In this document: in pieces, positions 9,339 through 19,342 of the stretch
Numbering within the stretch: the first letter of the stretch is position 1
Layout: each line of letters begins with the position of its first letter
Made by a program: the position numbers and the translations under genes
Source of the DNA: Ferruginibacter sp.
Lineage (GTDB): Bacteria; Bacteroidota; Bacteroidia; Chitinophagales; Chitinophagaceae
Assembly: GCA_013141115.1 (NCBI GenBank)
Contig: JABFRP010000002.1
Coordinates: 2,592,647 to 2,656,646 of the forward strand
DNA: 64,000 bases
Reading direction: 5' to 3'
The notes under the pieces: generated by a model
What the model saw: the letters and a program-made list of their open reading frames with translations, nothing else
What the model was told of the DNA's origin: nothing
Database searches by the model: none

Positions 9339-11579
9339 ATGAAAAAAAACCTTACAACAATTGTGGCATCCATCTTTGCCACTTTTTCTTACGCCCAGGT
9401 TGGCGTTGGAACAACTACACCTAATTCAACATTAGATGTAAGGGGTTCTGTAGCTACCAACTACAGGGCATTTACTGCAAACACATCGGCTGCAGCTACT
9501 GATAACCTTTTGGTATTTACAGGCAGCAGTGCTGCTACAGTAACACTGCCCACTGCGGTAGGTTGCGATGGCAGAAGTTACATGATAAAAAACGCAAGTA
9601 CTACAGGCCCTACACCCGTTGTAACTATTGCCACTACTGCGGCACAAACAATTGATGCTGCAGGATCATGGACATTAACTTCAGCCAACGAAACCATCAC
9701 ATTGATCAGTAATGGCGCCAACTGGAATGTAGCTGCACAAAGTTTGCCCGGCGGCTCCGGTGTTACCTGGACCCAGAATGGTAATTCAGTAGCATCTCAA
9801 AAATCAATTGGCACCATCAGTAATCATCATCTTCCTTTCATTACAAACAATACCGAAAAAATGCGGCTAACCAATACCGGTAACCTTGGAGTTGGTACAT
9901 CAACATTTAACGGAACATATCCTGAAAAACTTTTGGTAGATGCCGGTACAACCACTTCGGTAAATGCTATTGTTGGTAAAGGCTCTATTGATAGTTACCT
10001 GCAATTAAATATCCAGAATAATTCAACCGGCACCAATGCATCATCGGATGTGGTGGCTACTGCAAATAATGGCAGCGAAACAACTAACTATATTGATATG
10101 GGTATTAATGGCGGCAGCAACACCAGTGGTATAATGGGCGTGGCTAACGATGCCTACCTCTATAATATTGGACAGAATCTTTTGGTAGGTACAGGTACTG
10201 CTGCAAAGTCTTTAGTGTTTATGACTGGTGGCACAACACAAGCTACTAACGAAAGAATGCGTGTAGACGGAAATGGTAAAGTGGGTATAGGAACCAATGC
10301 CATACCTAAAGCGGCTGTTGGTGCAGCTAAGTTTGCGTTAGAGGGAACAACTGCATCAGTTAACGGCCCTCATCAGCAGTTTACCACTTCGGCAGATAAT
10401 TATCCGTTAAAACAAAACTTAAACTGGGCACATGATGCTGTTTATAATGCTTACGATACTTACTTTGATGGAAGCTGGAAAAGTGGCACTACTGCCGGTG
10501 GCAATTTTGTAATGGGGAAAGAAGCAGGCAAATTTGTAGTACAATATGCTACTAACAATACACCGGGTACTGCAATTACATGGAACAATGGTATTGCATT
10601 AACTAATGCAGGCAAACTAGGAGTAGGTACCCAAACTTTTAATACTACCCATCCCGAAAAGTTGTTGGTAGACGCCGGTACAACTACTTCCGTAAATGCT
10701 ATAGTTGGTAAAGGTTCTATCGACAGTTACCTGCAATTAAATATTCAAAATAATTCTGCAGGATCAAGTGCATCATCTGATGTGGTTGCAACAGCTAATA
10801 ACGGTAACGAAACTACTAATTATGTTGATATGGGTATTAATGGTGGCGGATATACCGGCGGGGTGATGGGGAGTGCTAATGATTCTTATCTGTATAACCA
10901 GGGTAATAATTTTCTGATAGCTACAGGAACTGCTGCAAAGTCATTAGTGTTTATGACTGGAGGTACATCACAGGCCTCCAATGAAAGGATGCGTATAGAT
11001 GGAAGTGGTAATGTAGGTATTGGTACCAATTCACCTGCACAAAAATTTCATGTAAGTGGTGGTAATGCAAGAATTACTAACGGCGGCATTAGTGCAGATA
11101 TAATGGTAGGAACAACCTTTGCCGGCATAACCAATGCTGCTGGTATAGTATATTATGAAATAGGCGGTAGCGAAACGCACATGTTTGGCGGAGAAATTAT
11201 ACCTGATGCAGATAACTCACGCTCATGCGGCAGCAGTGCCAGAAGATGGTCTGCAGTATATGCAGCAAACGGCACTATTCAAACATCCGATTTCAGGATG
11301 AAGAAAAATATTCATGACCTGCCTTATGGTCTTAAAGAAGTAATGCAACTAAAGCCGGTTGCGTACAACTGGAAAGATAATAGCGGTGGAAATAAAATTG
11401 GCTTAATTGCCCAGGAAGTAAGAAAAATAGTTCCGGAAGTAGTGTTGGGTGATGAAGCTAAGGAAAACCTGGGAATGAATTATGCCGAAATGGTGCCTGT
11501 GTTGATTAATGCTATAAAAGAGCAGCAACAACAAATTGATGCTTTAAAAAAAGAAATTCAGGCACTTAAAAATAAATAA
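9339..11579 (+). CDS. Secreted repeat protein with C-terminal S74 (endosialidase chaperone) domain
   Basis: A 746-residue surface protein. A signal peptide ending SYAQ is followed by the VGVGTTTPNSTLDVRG motif typical of Bacteroidota tail-fibre-like proteins. The middle holds two long internal repeats at about residues 197-320 and 441-564 (9928-10298 and 10660-11028). Each begins KLLVDAGTTTSVNAIVGKG and ends in a GIGTN segment. The C-terminus is an intramolecular chaperone S74 domain with SDFRMKKNI (the Ser/Lys autocleavage region), GLIAQEV and a final coiled coil (EQQQQIDALKKEIQ). By analogy with phage tail spikes, this domain trimerises a fibre and may be released. It heads a row of four secreted-protein genes with gaps of 18-53 nt, so cell-surface adhesion is likely. 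Confidence 0.88.
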   Translation: MKKNLTTIVASIFATFSYAQVGVGTTTPNSTLDVRGSVATNYRAFTANTSAAATDNLLVFTGSSAATVTLPTAVGCDGRSYMIKNASTTGPTPVVTIATTAAQTIDAAGSWTLTSANETITLISNGANWNVAAQSLPGGSGVTWTQNGNSVASQKSIGTISNHHLPFITNNTEKMRLTNTGNLGVGTSTFNGTYPEKLLVDAGTTTSVNAIVGKGSIDSYLQLNIQNNSTGTNASSDVVATANNGSETTNYIDMGINGGSNTSGIMGVANDAYLYNIGQNLLVGTGTAAKSLVFMTGGTTQATNERMRVDGNGKVGIGTNAIPKAAVGAAKFALEGTTASVNGPHQQFTTSADNYPLKQNLNWAHDAVYNAYDTYFDGSWKSGTTAGGNFVMGKEAGKFVVQYATNNTPGTAITWNNGIALTNAGKLGVGTQTFNTTHPEKLLVDAGTTTSVNAIVGKGSIDSYLQLNIQNNSAGSSASSDVVATANNGNETTNYVDMGINGGGYTGGVMGSANDSYLYNQGNNFLIATGTAAKSLVFMTGGTSQASNERMRIDGSGNVGIGTNSPAQKFHVSGGNARITNGGISADIMVGTTFAGITNAAGIVYYEIGGSETHMFGGEIIPDADNSRSCGSSARRWSAVYAANGTIQTSDFRMKKNIHDLPYGLKEVMQLKPVAYNWKDNSGGNKIGLIAQEVRKIVPEVVLGDEAKENLGMNYAEMVPVLINAIKEQQQQIDALKKEIQALKNK

Positions 11580-11597
11580 TCTCCTATCCCTAATTTT

Positions 11598-13040
11598 ATG
11601 AAACGATATATTAATATTTTACTCATTCCCTTTGGTCTGCTCTCGTTTAGCAGTACTATGTTTGCCCAGGTAAATCTTGAAAATACAGGTATACTGTATT
11701 CAAGTAACAGTGCCGATATATTGTATATCAATGGGAGTTTTACCAACAGGGCAACTGCAGCTTTAACTAATGCAGGTAGTTTGTATGTAAGGCAGGATGT
11801 TACTAATAACCAATCTGCCATGGCGGTCGGTACGGGTACATTATATTTAAATGGCAGCAGTACACAAACCATTGGCGGCACACAAACTTTTAAAACCTAT
11901 AATTTAGTAACCAACAACAACGCAGGCATCACTTTAAATAATAACCTTAGTGCAAGTGGTGTACATACTTTTACAGCAGGCAACATTAGCACATCGGCTA
12001 CACCTAATTATATGGTGTACGAAGCAGGCGCATCTTATACCGGTGATAATGATGCAAAACATGTAATAGGCTGGGTAAAAAAACTAGGTAATACCGATTT
12101 TACTTTTCCTGTAGGTAATGGCACCTACGAAAGAACAATAGCATTAACCAGCCTTACAGCAGTAAGTGAGTTTGATGCAAGGTATTTTGATGGGCCAACC
12201 CCCAATATTATTGCGCTTTTTTCTCCCCTGGTTTTGGTAGATGAAAATGAATACTGGCGCATTAATAAAATAAGCGGAGCCAATGCACAGGTAGCGATGA
12301 ACTGGGATAACAGTAAAGTAGCAGTACCACAGGTACTCACTTCCAACATAAGAGCAGCTTATTACAACAATAGTTTTTGGGCCAGCATTGGTGGCAGTGG
12401 TACCGGTAATGTAGCCACCACCGGTAGCGTAACCTCCAACAGCGTATCAGCCTTTAATAACACTTTTACACTTGGCAGTACTGCTTATGTGCTGCCACTA
12501 AGCATTGTTAATTTTACTGGTAACCGTTCAGGCAATTACAATGCACTTCGCTGGACGATCAATAATGAAACAGATGTACTTCATTACGAACTGCAGCGCA
12601 GTAATGATGCTGTTAACTTTGCCACTATCAATACACAAAACGCAAAAAACAATGGTGCCACCGCTTTATATAACTATGATGATGTGGCAGCCATGCAAAA
12701 CAAAATATATTACCGCTTAAAATGTATTGATAATAACGGGCAAATAAAATACTCCGGTATTGTTATTATTGAACAGGCTAAAAGTGGCAGCAAAGATTTT
12801 TATGTGGTGAAGAACCCTGTGCAGGATAAGATAGATATTTATGCAGCTGCAAATTTAAAAGGCACTTACAATTATACCCTTGCTAACAGTACAGGGCAAG
12901 TGGTGCAATCGGGAGTGTTGAGTGTACCGTACGAAGGTATCCATACTATACAATTGCAAACTTATTTACCCAAAGGTATTTATGTGCTGCTGTTGCGTAA
13001 CGAACAAAATGTTTTACAAAAAAATATTTTAAAAGAATAA
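11598..13040 (+). CDS. T9SS type A sorting-domain secreted protein (copy 1)
   Basis: A 480-residue secreted protein with signal peptide ending TMFAQ. It has a beta-rich body and, from about residue 390, a C-terminal T9SS type A domain (FYVVKNPVQDKIDI, then a final KGIYVLLLRNEQNVLQKNILKE-like strand pair). T9SS substrates are exported through the outer membrane and attached to the surface. From residue 67 onward it aligns without gaps to the gene at 14925. The two differ mainly in the first 66 residues and in a moderately diverged middle. Confidence 0.88.
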   Translation: MKRYINILLIPFGLLSFSSTMFAQVNLENTGILYSSNSADILYINGSFTNRATAALTNAGSLYVRQDVTNNQSAMAVGTGTLYLNGSSTQTIGGTQTFKTYNLVTNNNAGITLNNNLSASGVHTFTAGNISTSATPNYMVYEAGASYTGDNDAKHVIGWVKKLGNTDFTFPVGNGTYERTIALTSLTAVSEFDARYFDGPTPNIIALFSPLVLVDENEYWRINKISGANAQVAMNWDNSKVAVPQVLTSNIRAAYYNNSFWASIGGSGTGNVATTGSVTSNSVSAFNNTFTLGSTAYVLPLSIVNFTGNRSGNYNALRWTINNETDVLHYELQRSNDAVNFATINTQNAKNNGATALYNYDDVAAMQNKIYYRLKCIDNNGQIKYSGIVIIEQAKSGSKDFYVVKNPVQDKIDIYAAANLKGTYNYTLANSTGQVVQSGVLSVPYEGIHTIQLQTYLPKGIYVLLLRNEQNVLQKNILKE

Positions 13041-13093
13041 TAATAAAGTACACAAATCCCAATGTCTATTCAATAAACAAAAAAAATCCAAAA

Positions 13094-14875
13094 ATGAAAA
13101 AACTCCTAACAGTTCTTATCCTGTTGTTTACGGTGTATGCAAATGCACAGGTTAAAATAGGTGATAACCCCGCCACTATCAACAGTAATTCGTTACTTGA
13201 AATGGAAAGTACCAATAAAGGTTTTCTACCTCCCCGTGTGGCTTTAAACAGCCTTAACCTGATTGCACCTTTAACAGGCACTGTGCCTGCGGGTATGCTT
13301 GTATTCAACAGCGGTGGAACTTTAACCGATGGTTACTATTACTGGAGCGGTACGGACTGGAAACGATTGGGCAATGGCGAAGCAAATATGGTGAGCAAAA
13401 CTGCTAGCACAACACTAACCAAAGCCGAAACCTTTGTGCTGGCAAGTAATGATATTACTTTAACATTACCTGCTGTTACTGCTGCAGATAATGGACTGGA
13501 GATATCAATAAAAAATATGGGAATACATACCGATCTTATCACTATAGTTGGTAATGGAGGTGCAACAATTGACGGGGTTGCTGATGCAAAACTCACCAGG
13601 TATGTGGGTGAAACATTTGTTGTTTCGGGAACAAACTGGATTATAAGAGATGCAACTAAAAATATCGAAGATCATATACTGGATATAGATGAAAGCAGCA
13701 GTTGGACAACTATTCAGGAAGCTATTGATTTTCTAAATTTACACATGACAAGCCCGGTTGTTTTACGGCTGGCAGATGATGTTTTTTCTATTCCTGAAAC
13801 TGTAGTTATAGATCTTCCTTATAGTGTAACAATACAATCCTTATCTTATAGTACAGCCAGTATTACGGCTGCGGCTGGTTTAGCAGGAAAGCCTATGTTC
13901 CGTTGCGTTTCGGATTGTTATTTTAAAATGCTGAATTTTGATGCTACAACATTGGCAGGCTATGGAACAAGTGCGGGTGAAGATGCCATCCGGTTTGTAG
14001 GAAGTGGTACTTATAACGAAGTAAAAGACTGTTCGTTTGATAGATTTTATAACACCATTCTCGATTCAACCGATGCAGAGCTTTGGGTGTTTGAAACGGA
14101 TATTTCCAACTCCCAGGGAAGTGGAATATTAGTTCACGGAGCGGTGGCAGGTGTAGTGGTAAAAGTTGCTGAAACAGATTTTATTGGTTGCGCTATAGGC
14201 GTAAATCTTGAAAAAGGTAGTGGAGCTACTATTCAGCTGGCATCCGGCGGATACTATAATGCCGCTGCAACCGATACTGCTATTGTTTGCCGTACTGCTA
14301 CATTTACTGCTTATAGTAGTATATCCATTAAGGGAAATTTATGGAATAATACAGGGCAATATATAGAAGGATTTGATTTTACCCGTACAGATGGCAGGGA
14401 CGCCAATGTTATTTTAGAAAGTAATGCTGGTAGCGGCGATAAAAAACCTTATGGTTTTATTAATGTATTAAACAGCTCTACAACAAGAACACTAACCAAC
14501 TCTGGTACCTGGTATAAAGCAGACTGGGGTACCAATACAGCAGATATAACCTGTAAATGGACAATAGCCAGCAACAGGATAACCTATCAGCCCGATAATA
14601 AGAAAAATGGACTTTTTTCTATTGCAGGTAATCTTTCAGTAAACAATTCCAGCAGAACCATTTCAATTGGTATTGTAAAAAACGGTGTTACTACAACAAG
14701 ATATGGCGAAACCACACTAAGAACAAATACCAGTAACCAACCCTATCAGTTTGCATTTTTGGCTTTTCTGGAAGATATAGGCCCGGGAGATTATTTTGAA
14801 ATTTATTATAATTCTACCAGTGGTGGCGACGTTGTAAGAATTCAGGATATTCAATGGCTGGTAACCACTCAGTAA
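13094..14875 (+). CDS. Secreted protein with beta-helix-like region
   Basis: A 593-residue secreted protein with signal peptide ending VYANAQ. The first 100 residues resemble the N-terminal segments of other Bacteroidota tail-fibre-like proteins (NSNSLLEMESTNKGFLPPRV, DGYYYWSGTDWKRL). Residues 200-460 look like a right-handed beta-helix, with repeated short turns and an opening DESSSWTTIQEAIDFLN as in pectate-lyase-like proteins. The last 130 residues resemble a jelly-roll trimerisation tail. It has no recognisable T9SS domain and lies between two near-identical T9SS genes. A fibre or adhesin role is inferred. Confidence 0.72.
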   Translation: MKKLLTVLILLFTVYANAQVKIGDNPATINSNSLLEMESTNKGFLPPRVALNSLNLIAPLTGTVPAGMLVFNSGGTLTDGYYYWSGTDWKRLGNGEANMVSKTASTTLTKAETFVLASNDITLTLPAVTAADNGLEISIKNMGIHTDLITIVGNGGATIDGVADAKLTRYVGETFVVSGTNWIIRDATKNIEDHILDIDESSSWTTIQEAIDFLNLHMTSPVVLRLADDVFSIPETVVIDLPYSVTIQSLSYSTASITAAAGLAGKPMFRCVSDCYFKMLNFDATTLAGYGTSAGEDAIRFVGSGTYNEVKDCSFDRFYNTILDSTDAELWVFETDISNSQGSGILVHGAVAGVVVKVAETDFIGCAIGVNLEKGSGATIQLASGGYYNAAATDTAIVCRTATFTAYSSISIKGNLWNNTGQYIEGFDFTRTDGRDANVILESNAGSGDKKPYGFINVLNSSTTRTLTNSGTWYKADWGTNTADITCKWTIASNRITYQPDNKKNGLFSIAGNLSVNNSSRTISIGIVKNGVTTTRYGETTLRTNTSNQPYQFAFLAFLEDIGPGDYFEIYYNSTSGGDVVRIQDIQWLVTTQ

Positions 14876-14924
14876 GTAAAAAGCTGAGAACAATAATATT
14901 TAACCATCGAATAAACTGAAGAAT

Positions 14925-16352
14925 ATGAAAAGAATACTATTGCCAGTAGCACTGCTTCTTTTTTATGTGGAAGCAAATGCCCAGCAGGCATTCACCAATA
15001 ATGGCAACCTGCAAATTCATACAGGTGCTTCGGTAAATGGTTTTGGTTCATTTACTAATTCCTCCGGGGCATCATTAACCAACAATGGCAGTTTATATAT
15101 ACAAGGTGATGTTACTAATAACCAATCCGCCATGGCGGTCGGTACGGGTACATTATATTTAAATGGCAGCAGTACACAAACCATTGGCGGCACACAAACT
15201 TTTAAAACCTATAATTTAGTAACCAACAACAACGCAGGCATCACTTTAAATAATAACCTTAGTGCAAGTGGTGTACATACTTTTACAGCAGGCAACATTA
15301 GCACATCGGCTACACCTAATTATATGGTGTACGAAGCAGGCGCATCTTATACCGGTGATAATGATGCAAAACATGTAATAGGCTGGGTAAAAAAACTAGG
15401 TAATACCGATTTTACTTTTCCTGTAGGTAATGGCACTTACGAAAGAACGATTGCATTAACCAACCTAACTGCAAGCAGCGAGTTTGATGCAAAATATTTC
15501 GACGGACCAACACCAAATGTTATTGTACTTTTTTCGCCTTTAGTTTTGATAGATGGTAATGAATACTGGCGTATTAATAAAATAAGCGGTGCTAATGCAA
15601 GAGTAATGATGAACTGGGATAATAGTAAAGTAGCGGTGCCGCAAGTACTCACTTCTAATATAAGAGCAGCATATTACAACAATAGTTTTTGGGCCAGCAT
15701 TGGCGGCAGTGGTACAGGCAGTGTTGCCACCACCGGCTCAGTAATTTCCAACAGTGTAGCTGCTTTTAATAATACATTTACTATTGGCAGTACCGCTTAT
15801 GTGTTGCCACTAAGCATTGTTAGTTTTACAGGTAACCGGTCGGGCAATTACAATGCACTTCGCTGGACGATCAATAATGAAACAGATGTACTTCATTACG
15901 AACTGCAGCGCAGTAATGATGCTGTTAACTTTACCACCATAAATACACAAAACGCAAAAAACAATGGGGCCACCGCTTTATATAACTATGATGATGTGGC
16001 AGTCATGCAAAGCAAGATATATTACCGCTTAAAATGTATTGATAACAACGGGCAAATAAAATACTCTGGTATTGTTATTATTGAACAGGCTCAAACAGGC
16101 AGCAAAGATTTTTATGTGGTGAAGAACCCTGTGCAGGATAAGATAGATATTTATGCAGCTGCAAATTTAAAAGGCACTTACAATTATACCCTTGCAAACA
16201 GTACAGGGCAAGTGGTGCAATCGGGAGTGTTGAGTGTACCGTACGAAGGTATCCATACTATACAATTGCAAACTTATTTACCCAAAGGTATTTATGTGCT
16301 GCTGTTGCGTAACGAACAAAATGTTTTACAAAAAAATATCCTTAAAGAATAA
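14925..16352 (+). CDS. T9SS type A sorting-domain secreted protein (copy 2)
   Basis: A 475-residue secreted protein with signal peptide ending ANAQQ and a C-terminal T9SS type A domain. From 15108 to the stop it aligns gap-free to 11796-13040 (offset 3312). The blocks 15108-15442 and about 15840-16352 are nearly identical at DNA level, while the segment between carries many silent and some replacement differences. The uneven identity suggests duplication with later gene conversion. It is followed by a terminator at 16405 and ends the secreted-protein row. Confidence 0.88.
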   Translation: MKRILLPVALLLFYVEANAQQAFTNNGNLQIHTGASVNGFGSFTNSSGASLTNNGSLYIQGDVTNNQSAMAVGTGTLYLNGSSTQTIGGTQTFKTYNLVTNNNAGITLNNNLSASGVHTFTAGNISTSATPNYMVYEAGASYTGDNDAKHVIGWVKKLGNTDFTFPVGNGTYERTIALTNLTASSEFDAKYFDGPTPNVIVLFSPLVLIDGNEYWRINKISGANARVMMNWDNSKVAVPQVLTSNIRAAYYNNSFWASIGGSGTGSVATTGSVISNSVAAFNNTFTIGSTAYVLPLSIVSFTGNRSGNYNALRWTINNETDVLHYELQRSNDAVNFTTINTQNAKNNGATALYNYDDVAVMQSKIYYRLKCIDNNGQIKYSGIVIIEQAQTGSKDFYVVKNPVQDKIDIYAAANLKGTYNYTLANSTGQVVQSGVLSVPYEGIHTIQLQTYLPKGIYVLLLRNEQNVLQKNILKE

Positions 16353-16404
16353 GGCTATCAACTTATCCTTCTGGATTTGGTTATAATGGAACAGGCACAC
16401 AAGG

Positions 16405-16434
16405 AGCAGGGATTTTCTAATCTCTGCTTTTTTA
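16405..16434 (+). terminator. Intrinsic terminator
   Basis: An 8-bp stem (AGCAGGGA with TCTCTGCT, one G-U pair) at 16405-16412 and 16421-16428, loop TTTTCTAA, followed by a run of seven T. It lies 52 nt downstream of the second T9SS gene. Confidence 0.75.
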
Positions 16435-16511
16435 TTTTGCACCATTAAAAGCAACTTTTTGCCGCTATTATAATTGCCCTAAAAAAACTATCTTCATAAA
16501 AAATACATATT

Positions 16512-16769
16512 ATGGAACTGAACCAACAATTTGAAAAAGCCATTGCAGATAGTAAAAACTTAGCAGCAAAACCTGATAATGAAACCTTACTGCAGTTATA
16601 CTCCCTATACAAACAAGGCACCGAAGGTGATGTAAATACCGAAGCCCCTACCAATCCTTTTGATTTTGTAGGTAAAGCCAAATACCAGGCCTGGGAAACG
16701 CTTAAAGGAAAAGCAAAAGAAGCAGCAATGGGAGAGTATGTGGCACTGGTGGAAAAGTTGAAGGGATGA
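16512..16769 (+). CDS. Acyl-CoA-binding protein (ACBP)
   Basis: An 85-residue small cytosolic four-helix protein that binds long-chain acyl-CoA. It matches the family in length and in the conserved YSLYKQGTEGD loop, PFDFVGKAKYQAWE and the final YVALVEKL helix, including the Tyr and Lys residues that contact the CoA. ACBPs are widespread in eukaryotes and scattered in bacteria, including Bacteroidota. It stands alone between the secreted-protein row and a repeat-flanked acyltransferase gene, so its transcript is probably monocistronic. Confidence 0.93.
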   Translation: MELNQQFEKAIADSKNLAAKPDNETLLQLYSLYKQGTEGDVNTEAPTNPFDFVGKAKYQAWETLKGKAKEAAMGEYVALVEKLKG

Positions 16770-16904
16770 GGTGGTTTCAACTGTTGGATAAAACCGGGCA
16801 GTGAAGACTCAAACAGAATAACAATAAATAAGGCGGAAAGCCGTCATTGATTATACTAATGAAAACAGGTTGCTGAAATTGAAGATTGGTAATACTAAAT
16901 CAGG

Positions 16905-16960
16905 ATGCAGTCTCGCAGAATTAATAGACACAGTTGGCCCTTGGGAACACCGGCGCCAAT
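16905..16960. repeat. Inverted-repeat element, left of the acyltransferase gene
   Basis: The segment GCAGAATTAATAGACACAG followed by CCTTGGGAACACC is the near-reverse complement of 19005-19040 (GGTGTTCCGAAGG, CTGTGTCTACTAATTCTGC). The two copies lie on either side of the acyltransferase/SGNH gene. A nearby GGCGGAAAGCC hairpin (about 16842) is also present. They may be a dispersed extragenic palindromic repeat or relics of a transposition event. Confidence 0.6.
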
Positions 16961-17024
16961 CAGTGAATATTGACAGCAAGCAATGCCTTGCTTAAAAGGA
17001 GAAAATTATTAAATAATACAAAGA

Positions 17025-18986
17025 ATGAAATATAGACCGGAAATTGATGGCCTTAGAACTATTGCTATTTTACCTGTGATATTGTTTCACTTAGGATACA
17101 ACTGGATAAATGGTGGTTATTTTGGAGTAGATGTATTTTTCGTTATTTCTGGATATTTAATAACTACATTACTGGTAGCCAAAATTTCCGGCGGTAATTT
17201 TAAAATGTTTGAATTTTGGATAAGAAGAGTAAAACGGCTGTTACCAGCATTGTTATCTGTTGCTTTATTTTTTTTAATAATTTGCCCTTTCATTATTTTC
17301 AAACCCAATATCAGAGCAATTTCAACTGATATAAGTCCTGCAATATTTTCATATTTCAACATTTATGCTTTATTTCATTTTGGAGACTATTGGGGGGCCG
17401 CTGCCGAAAAATCATATTTCTTACATACCTGGTCTCTATCTGTTGAAGAGCAATTTTACCTTATTTATCCCTTCTTTTTATTTCTAATCTATAAATACTT
17501 AAGAAGCTATTTTATCCCATTAGTTATAATTACACTTTTAAGTTTTACGCTCTATGTGTATTTTCTGAATACGAATAAGGACTATGCATTTTACTTATTG
17601 CCAAGTAGGATATGGGAATTGAGTATTGGCGGTATTGTAAGCCTATACAGCTATAGAGTCTCGATAAAAAATACCCGTTTAAAAAATGGCATAATATTCA
17701 TTGGCTTAATTTTAATATTAGGTTCATATTTTATTCCCACTCTTATCAATAATGCAAATGGTTTCGGCGCTTTTCTTTCTGTTGTTGGAACAGCAATTAT
17801 TTTAGGGTTATGTAGCCAAAAAGATTTTTTAGGGAAAACATTGTATACTAAACCATTAGTTTATATAGGAAAAATTTCTTACTCTTTATACCTGTGGCAT
17901 TGGCCTATAATTGCCCTATTCGGAAGCCTTTCTTTTCAATTATATAAATATAATAGGCATTATGTCAATCTACTTATATTTATTATCACCATATTAGTAT
18001 CGGTTTTTTCATATCATTTTATTGAAAGCAAAACAAAGGAATGCAAAGCATACATTAAAATTGGTTGCTATTTTAATTGTAAGTGTAGTATCCTTATCAT
18101 TATACTACAAATCAGAGAGGTTCAAAATTTTCTATAGTTCAAAATATAATAAAATTAATTATTATTTAAAATATTATGATATTTCTCCAACACTTGCAAG
18201 TCAGGAAAATTACAAAGATTTGACTTATAATGTTATTATGCCTGATAGAAACCAGATTTATAAAAATGCGTTTAAAGAAGAGGGTATTATAACTATAGTT
18301 GATGGGAAAAAGCCTGAATTAATGGTATTAGGCGATTCGCATGGTGTTATGTGGGCAAATTTGTTAAATGAAATTAGCGATAGTTTAAAAATAAGCAGAT
18401 CATTTTATACCGCTAACGGGTCAAGGCCTTTTTTTAATATAAAAAATATTGACCAACAGAAAGGCAATAAAGTTTATACTCAAAAGGAAAAATGTGAGTA
18501 TGCAAAATCAGTTGTTAAAAACATTGAAAAATGGAAACCTAAAATTTTCTTAATTGTTTGTAGATGGAGTAATTTTAATGATGAAGCTAAAAGTGAATTA
18601 TCAGATTTGTTAGAATATCTAAACTCTAAATCAATTAAAGTCATAATGTTTAATCAGCCTCCGGTGTTAGAGTTTCTGGGCGACAATAACGCAAGTCAGT
18701 ATCTTACTTTTTTAGGCATAAACCCTGTGAATGGGTATAATTATATAAAGACCACAAATAATGAAAAACAACTAAGGTTGGAAACAGTTACATTGAAAAT
18801 TTAAAGAACAAATATAATAGCTTAGAGATTTATGATGTTTACTCCAAAATGACAAAAGGTGAAAAAATGATTGTATCAAATGATAAAGAATTTTTCTATT
18901 TTGATGATGATCACTTATCCTATGAAGGAACAAAGTTTCATAAAGAAAACATCATGAAATTATTAACTACTGCATTAAGTAAATAG
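17025..18986 (+). CDS. Acyltransferase 3 / SGNH hydrolase protein (OafA-like), two frameshifts
   Basis: A membrane O-acyltransferase that decorates surface polysaccharide or peptidoglycan. The N-terminal acyltransferase-3 domain (about residues 1-335) has RPEIDGLRTIA, an early His (LFHLG), about ten membrane helices and YSLYLWHWP. The C-terminal extracytoplasmic SGNH domain has nucleophile motif GDSHG and the catalytic DxxH in DDDHLSYEG. The DNA reads in three frames: 17025 to about 18030, about 18030-18780, then to the stop at 18986. Removing one A from the AAAA at 18030-18033 and adding one G at 18780-18781 restores a 653-residue protein of normal family layout. The lesions are either consensus errors or a recent pseudogene. 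Inverted repeats flank the gene. Confidence 0.82.
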
Positions 18987-19004
18987 TAACCTAACTGACA
19001 GGTG

Positions 19005-19040
19005 TTCCGAAGGATCCCTGTGTCTACTAATTCTGCCGGA
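19005..19040. repeat. Inverted-repeat element, right of the acyltransferase gene
   Basis: This copy is the near-reverse complement of 16905-16960. Its TAATTCTGCCGGA (19028-19040) is also a perfect inverted match to TCCGGCAGAATTA at 19189-19201. Confidence 0.6.
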
Positions 19041-19180
19041 CTCCCTCATTAGGCGGTACAATTTGTGTTTAAACCCTCTACTAAAAATGTAACAAAATGG
19101 GGTATAGCATTTTGGCTTACTTTAGGACTTGCTGTTATCACTTAGCTTTAGTAAATACAAGCAACATTTGTTTTCTAAAT

Positions 19181-19247
19181 CCGGACAGTCCGGCAGAATT
19201 AATTGGCATCAAGTGAGCCGCTAAAGCGGAAGACTGGCACCAGTACG
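19181..19247. repeat. Third copy of the repeat, with hairpins
   Basis: Contains the palindrome CCGGACAGTCCGG (19181-19193), TCCGGCAGAATTA matching the flanking elements, and a small GCCGCTAAAGCGG hairpin. The 356-bp gap 18987-19342 holds no clear gene. A short frame at about 19062-19145 (KWGIAFWLTLG) could be a decayed C-terminus but I cannot assign it. Confidence 0.5.
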
Positions 19248-19342
19248 TATCATTTCTCTCACAGTATATATTGTTGACTTTATACACTCAATATATTTTT
19301 TGTATTGTTTGGGGAGAAATATGTCTCGAACAAAAAATACGC

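Noticed and set aside
9432..9647. Minus-strand Cys-rich ORF
   Set aside because: It is an antisense shadow of the S74 protein gene. The cysteines come from its Ala/Thr/Ser codons.
18022..18804. Independent SGNH gene
   Set aside because: It starts inside the acyltransferase and lacks its own signal, and its end continues in the first frame. One fused gene with two indels fits better.
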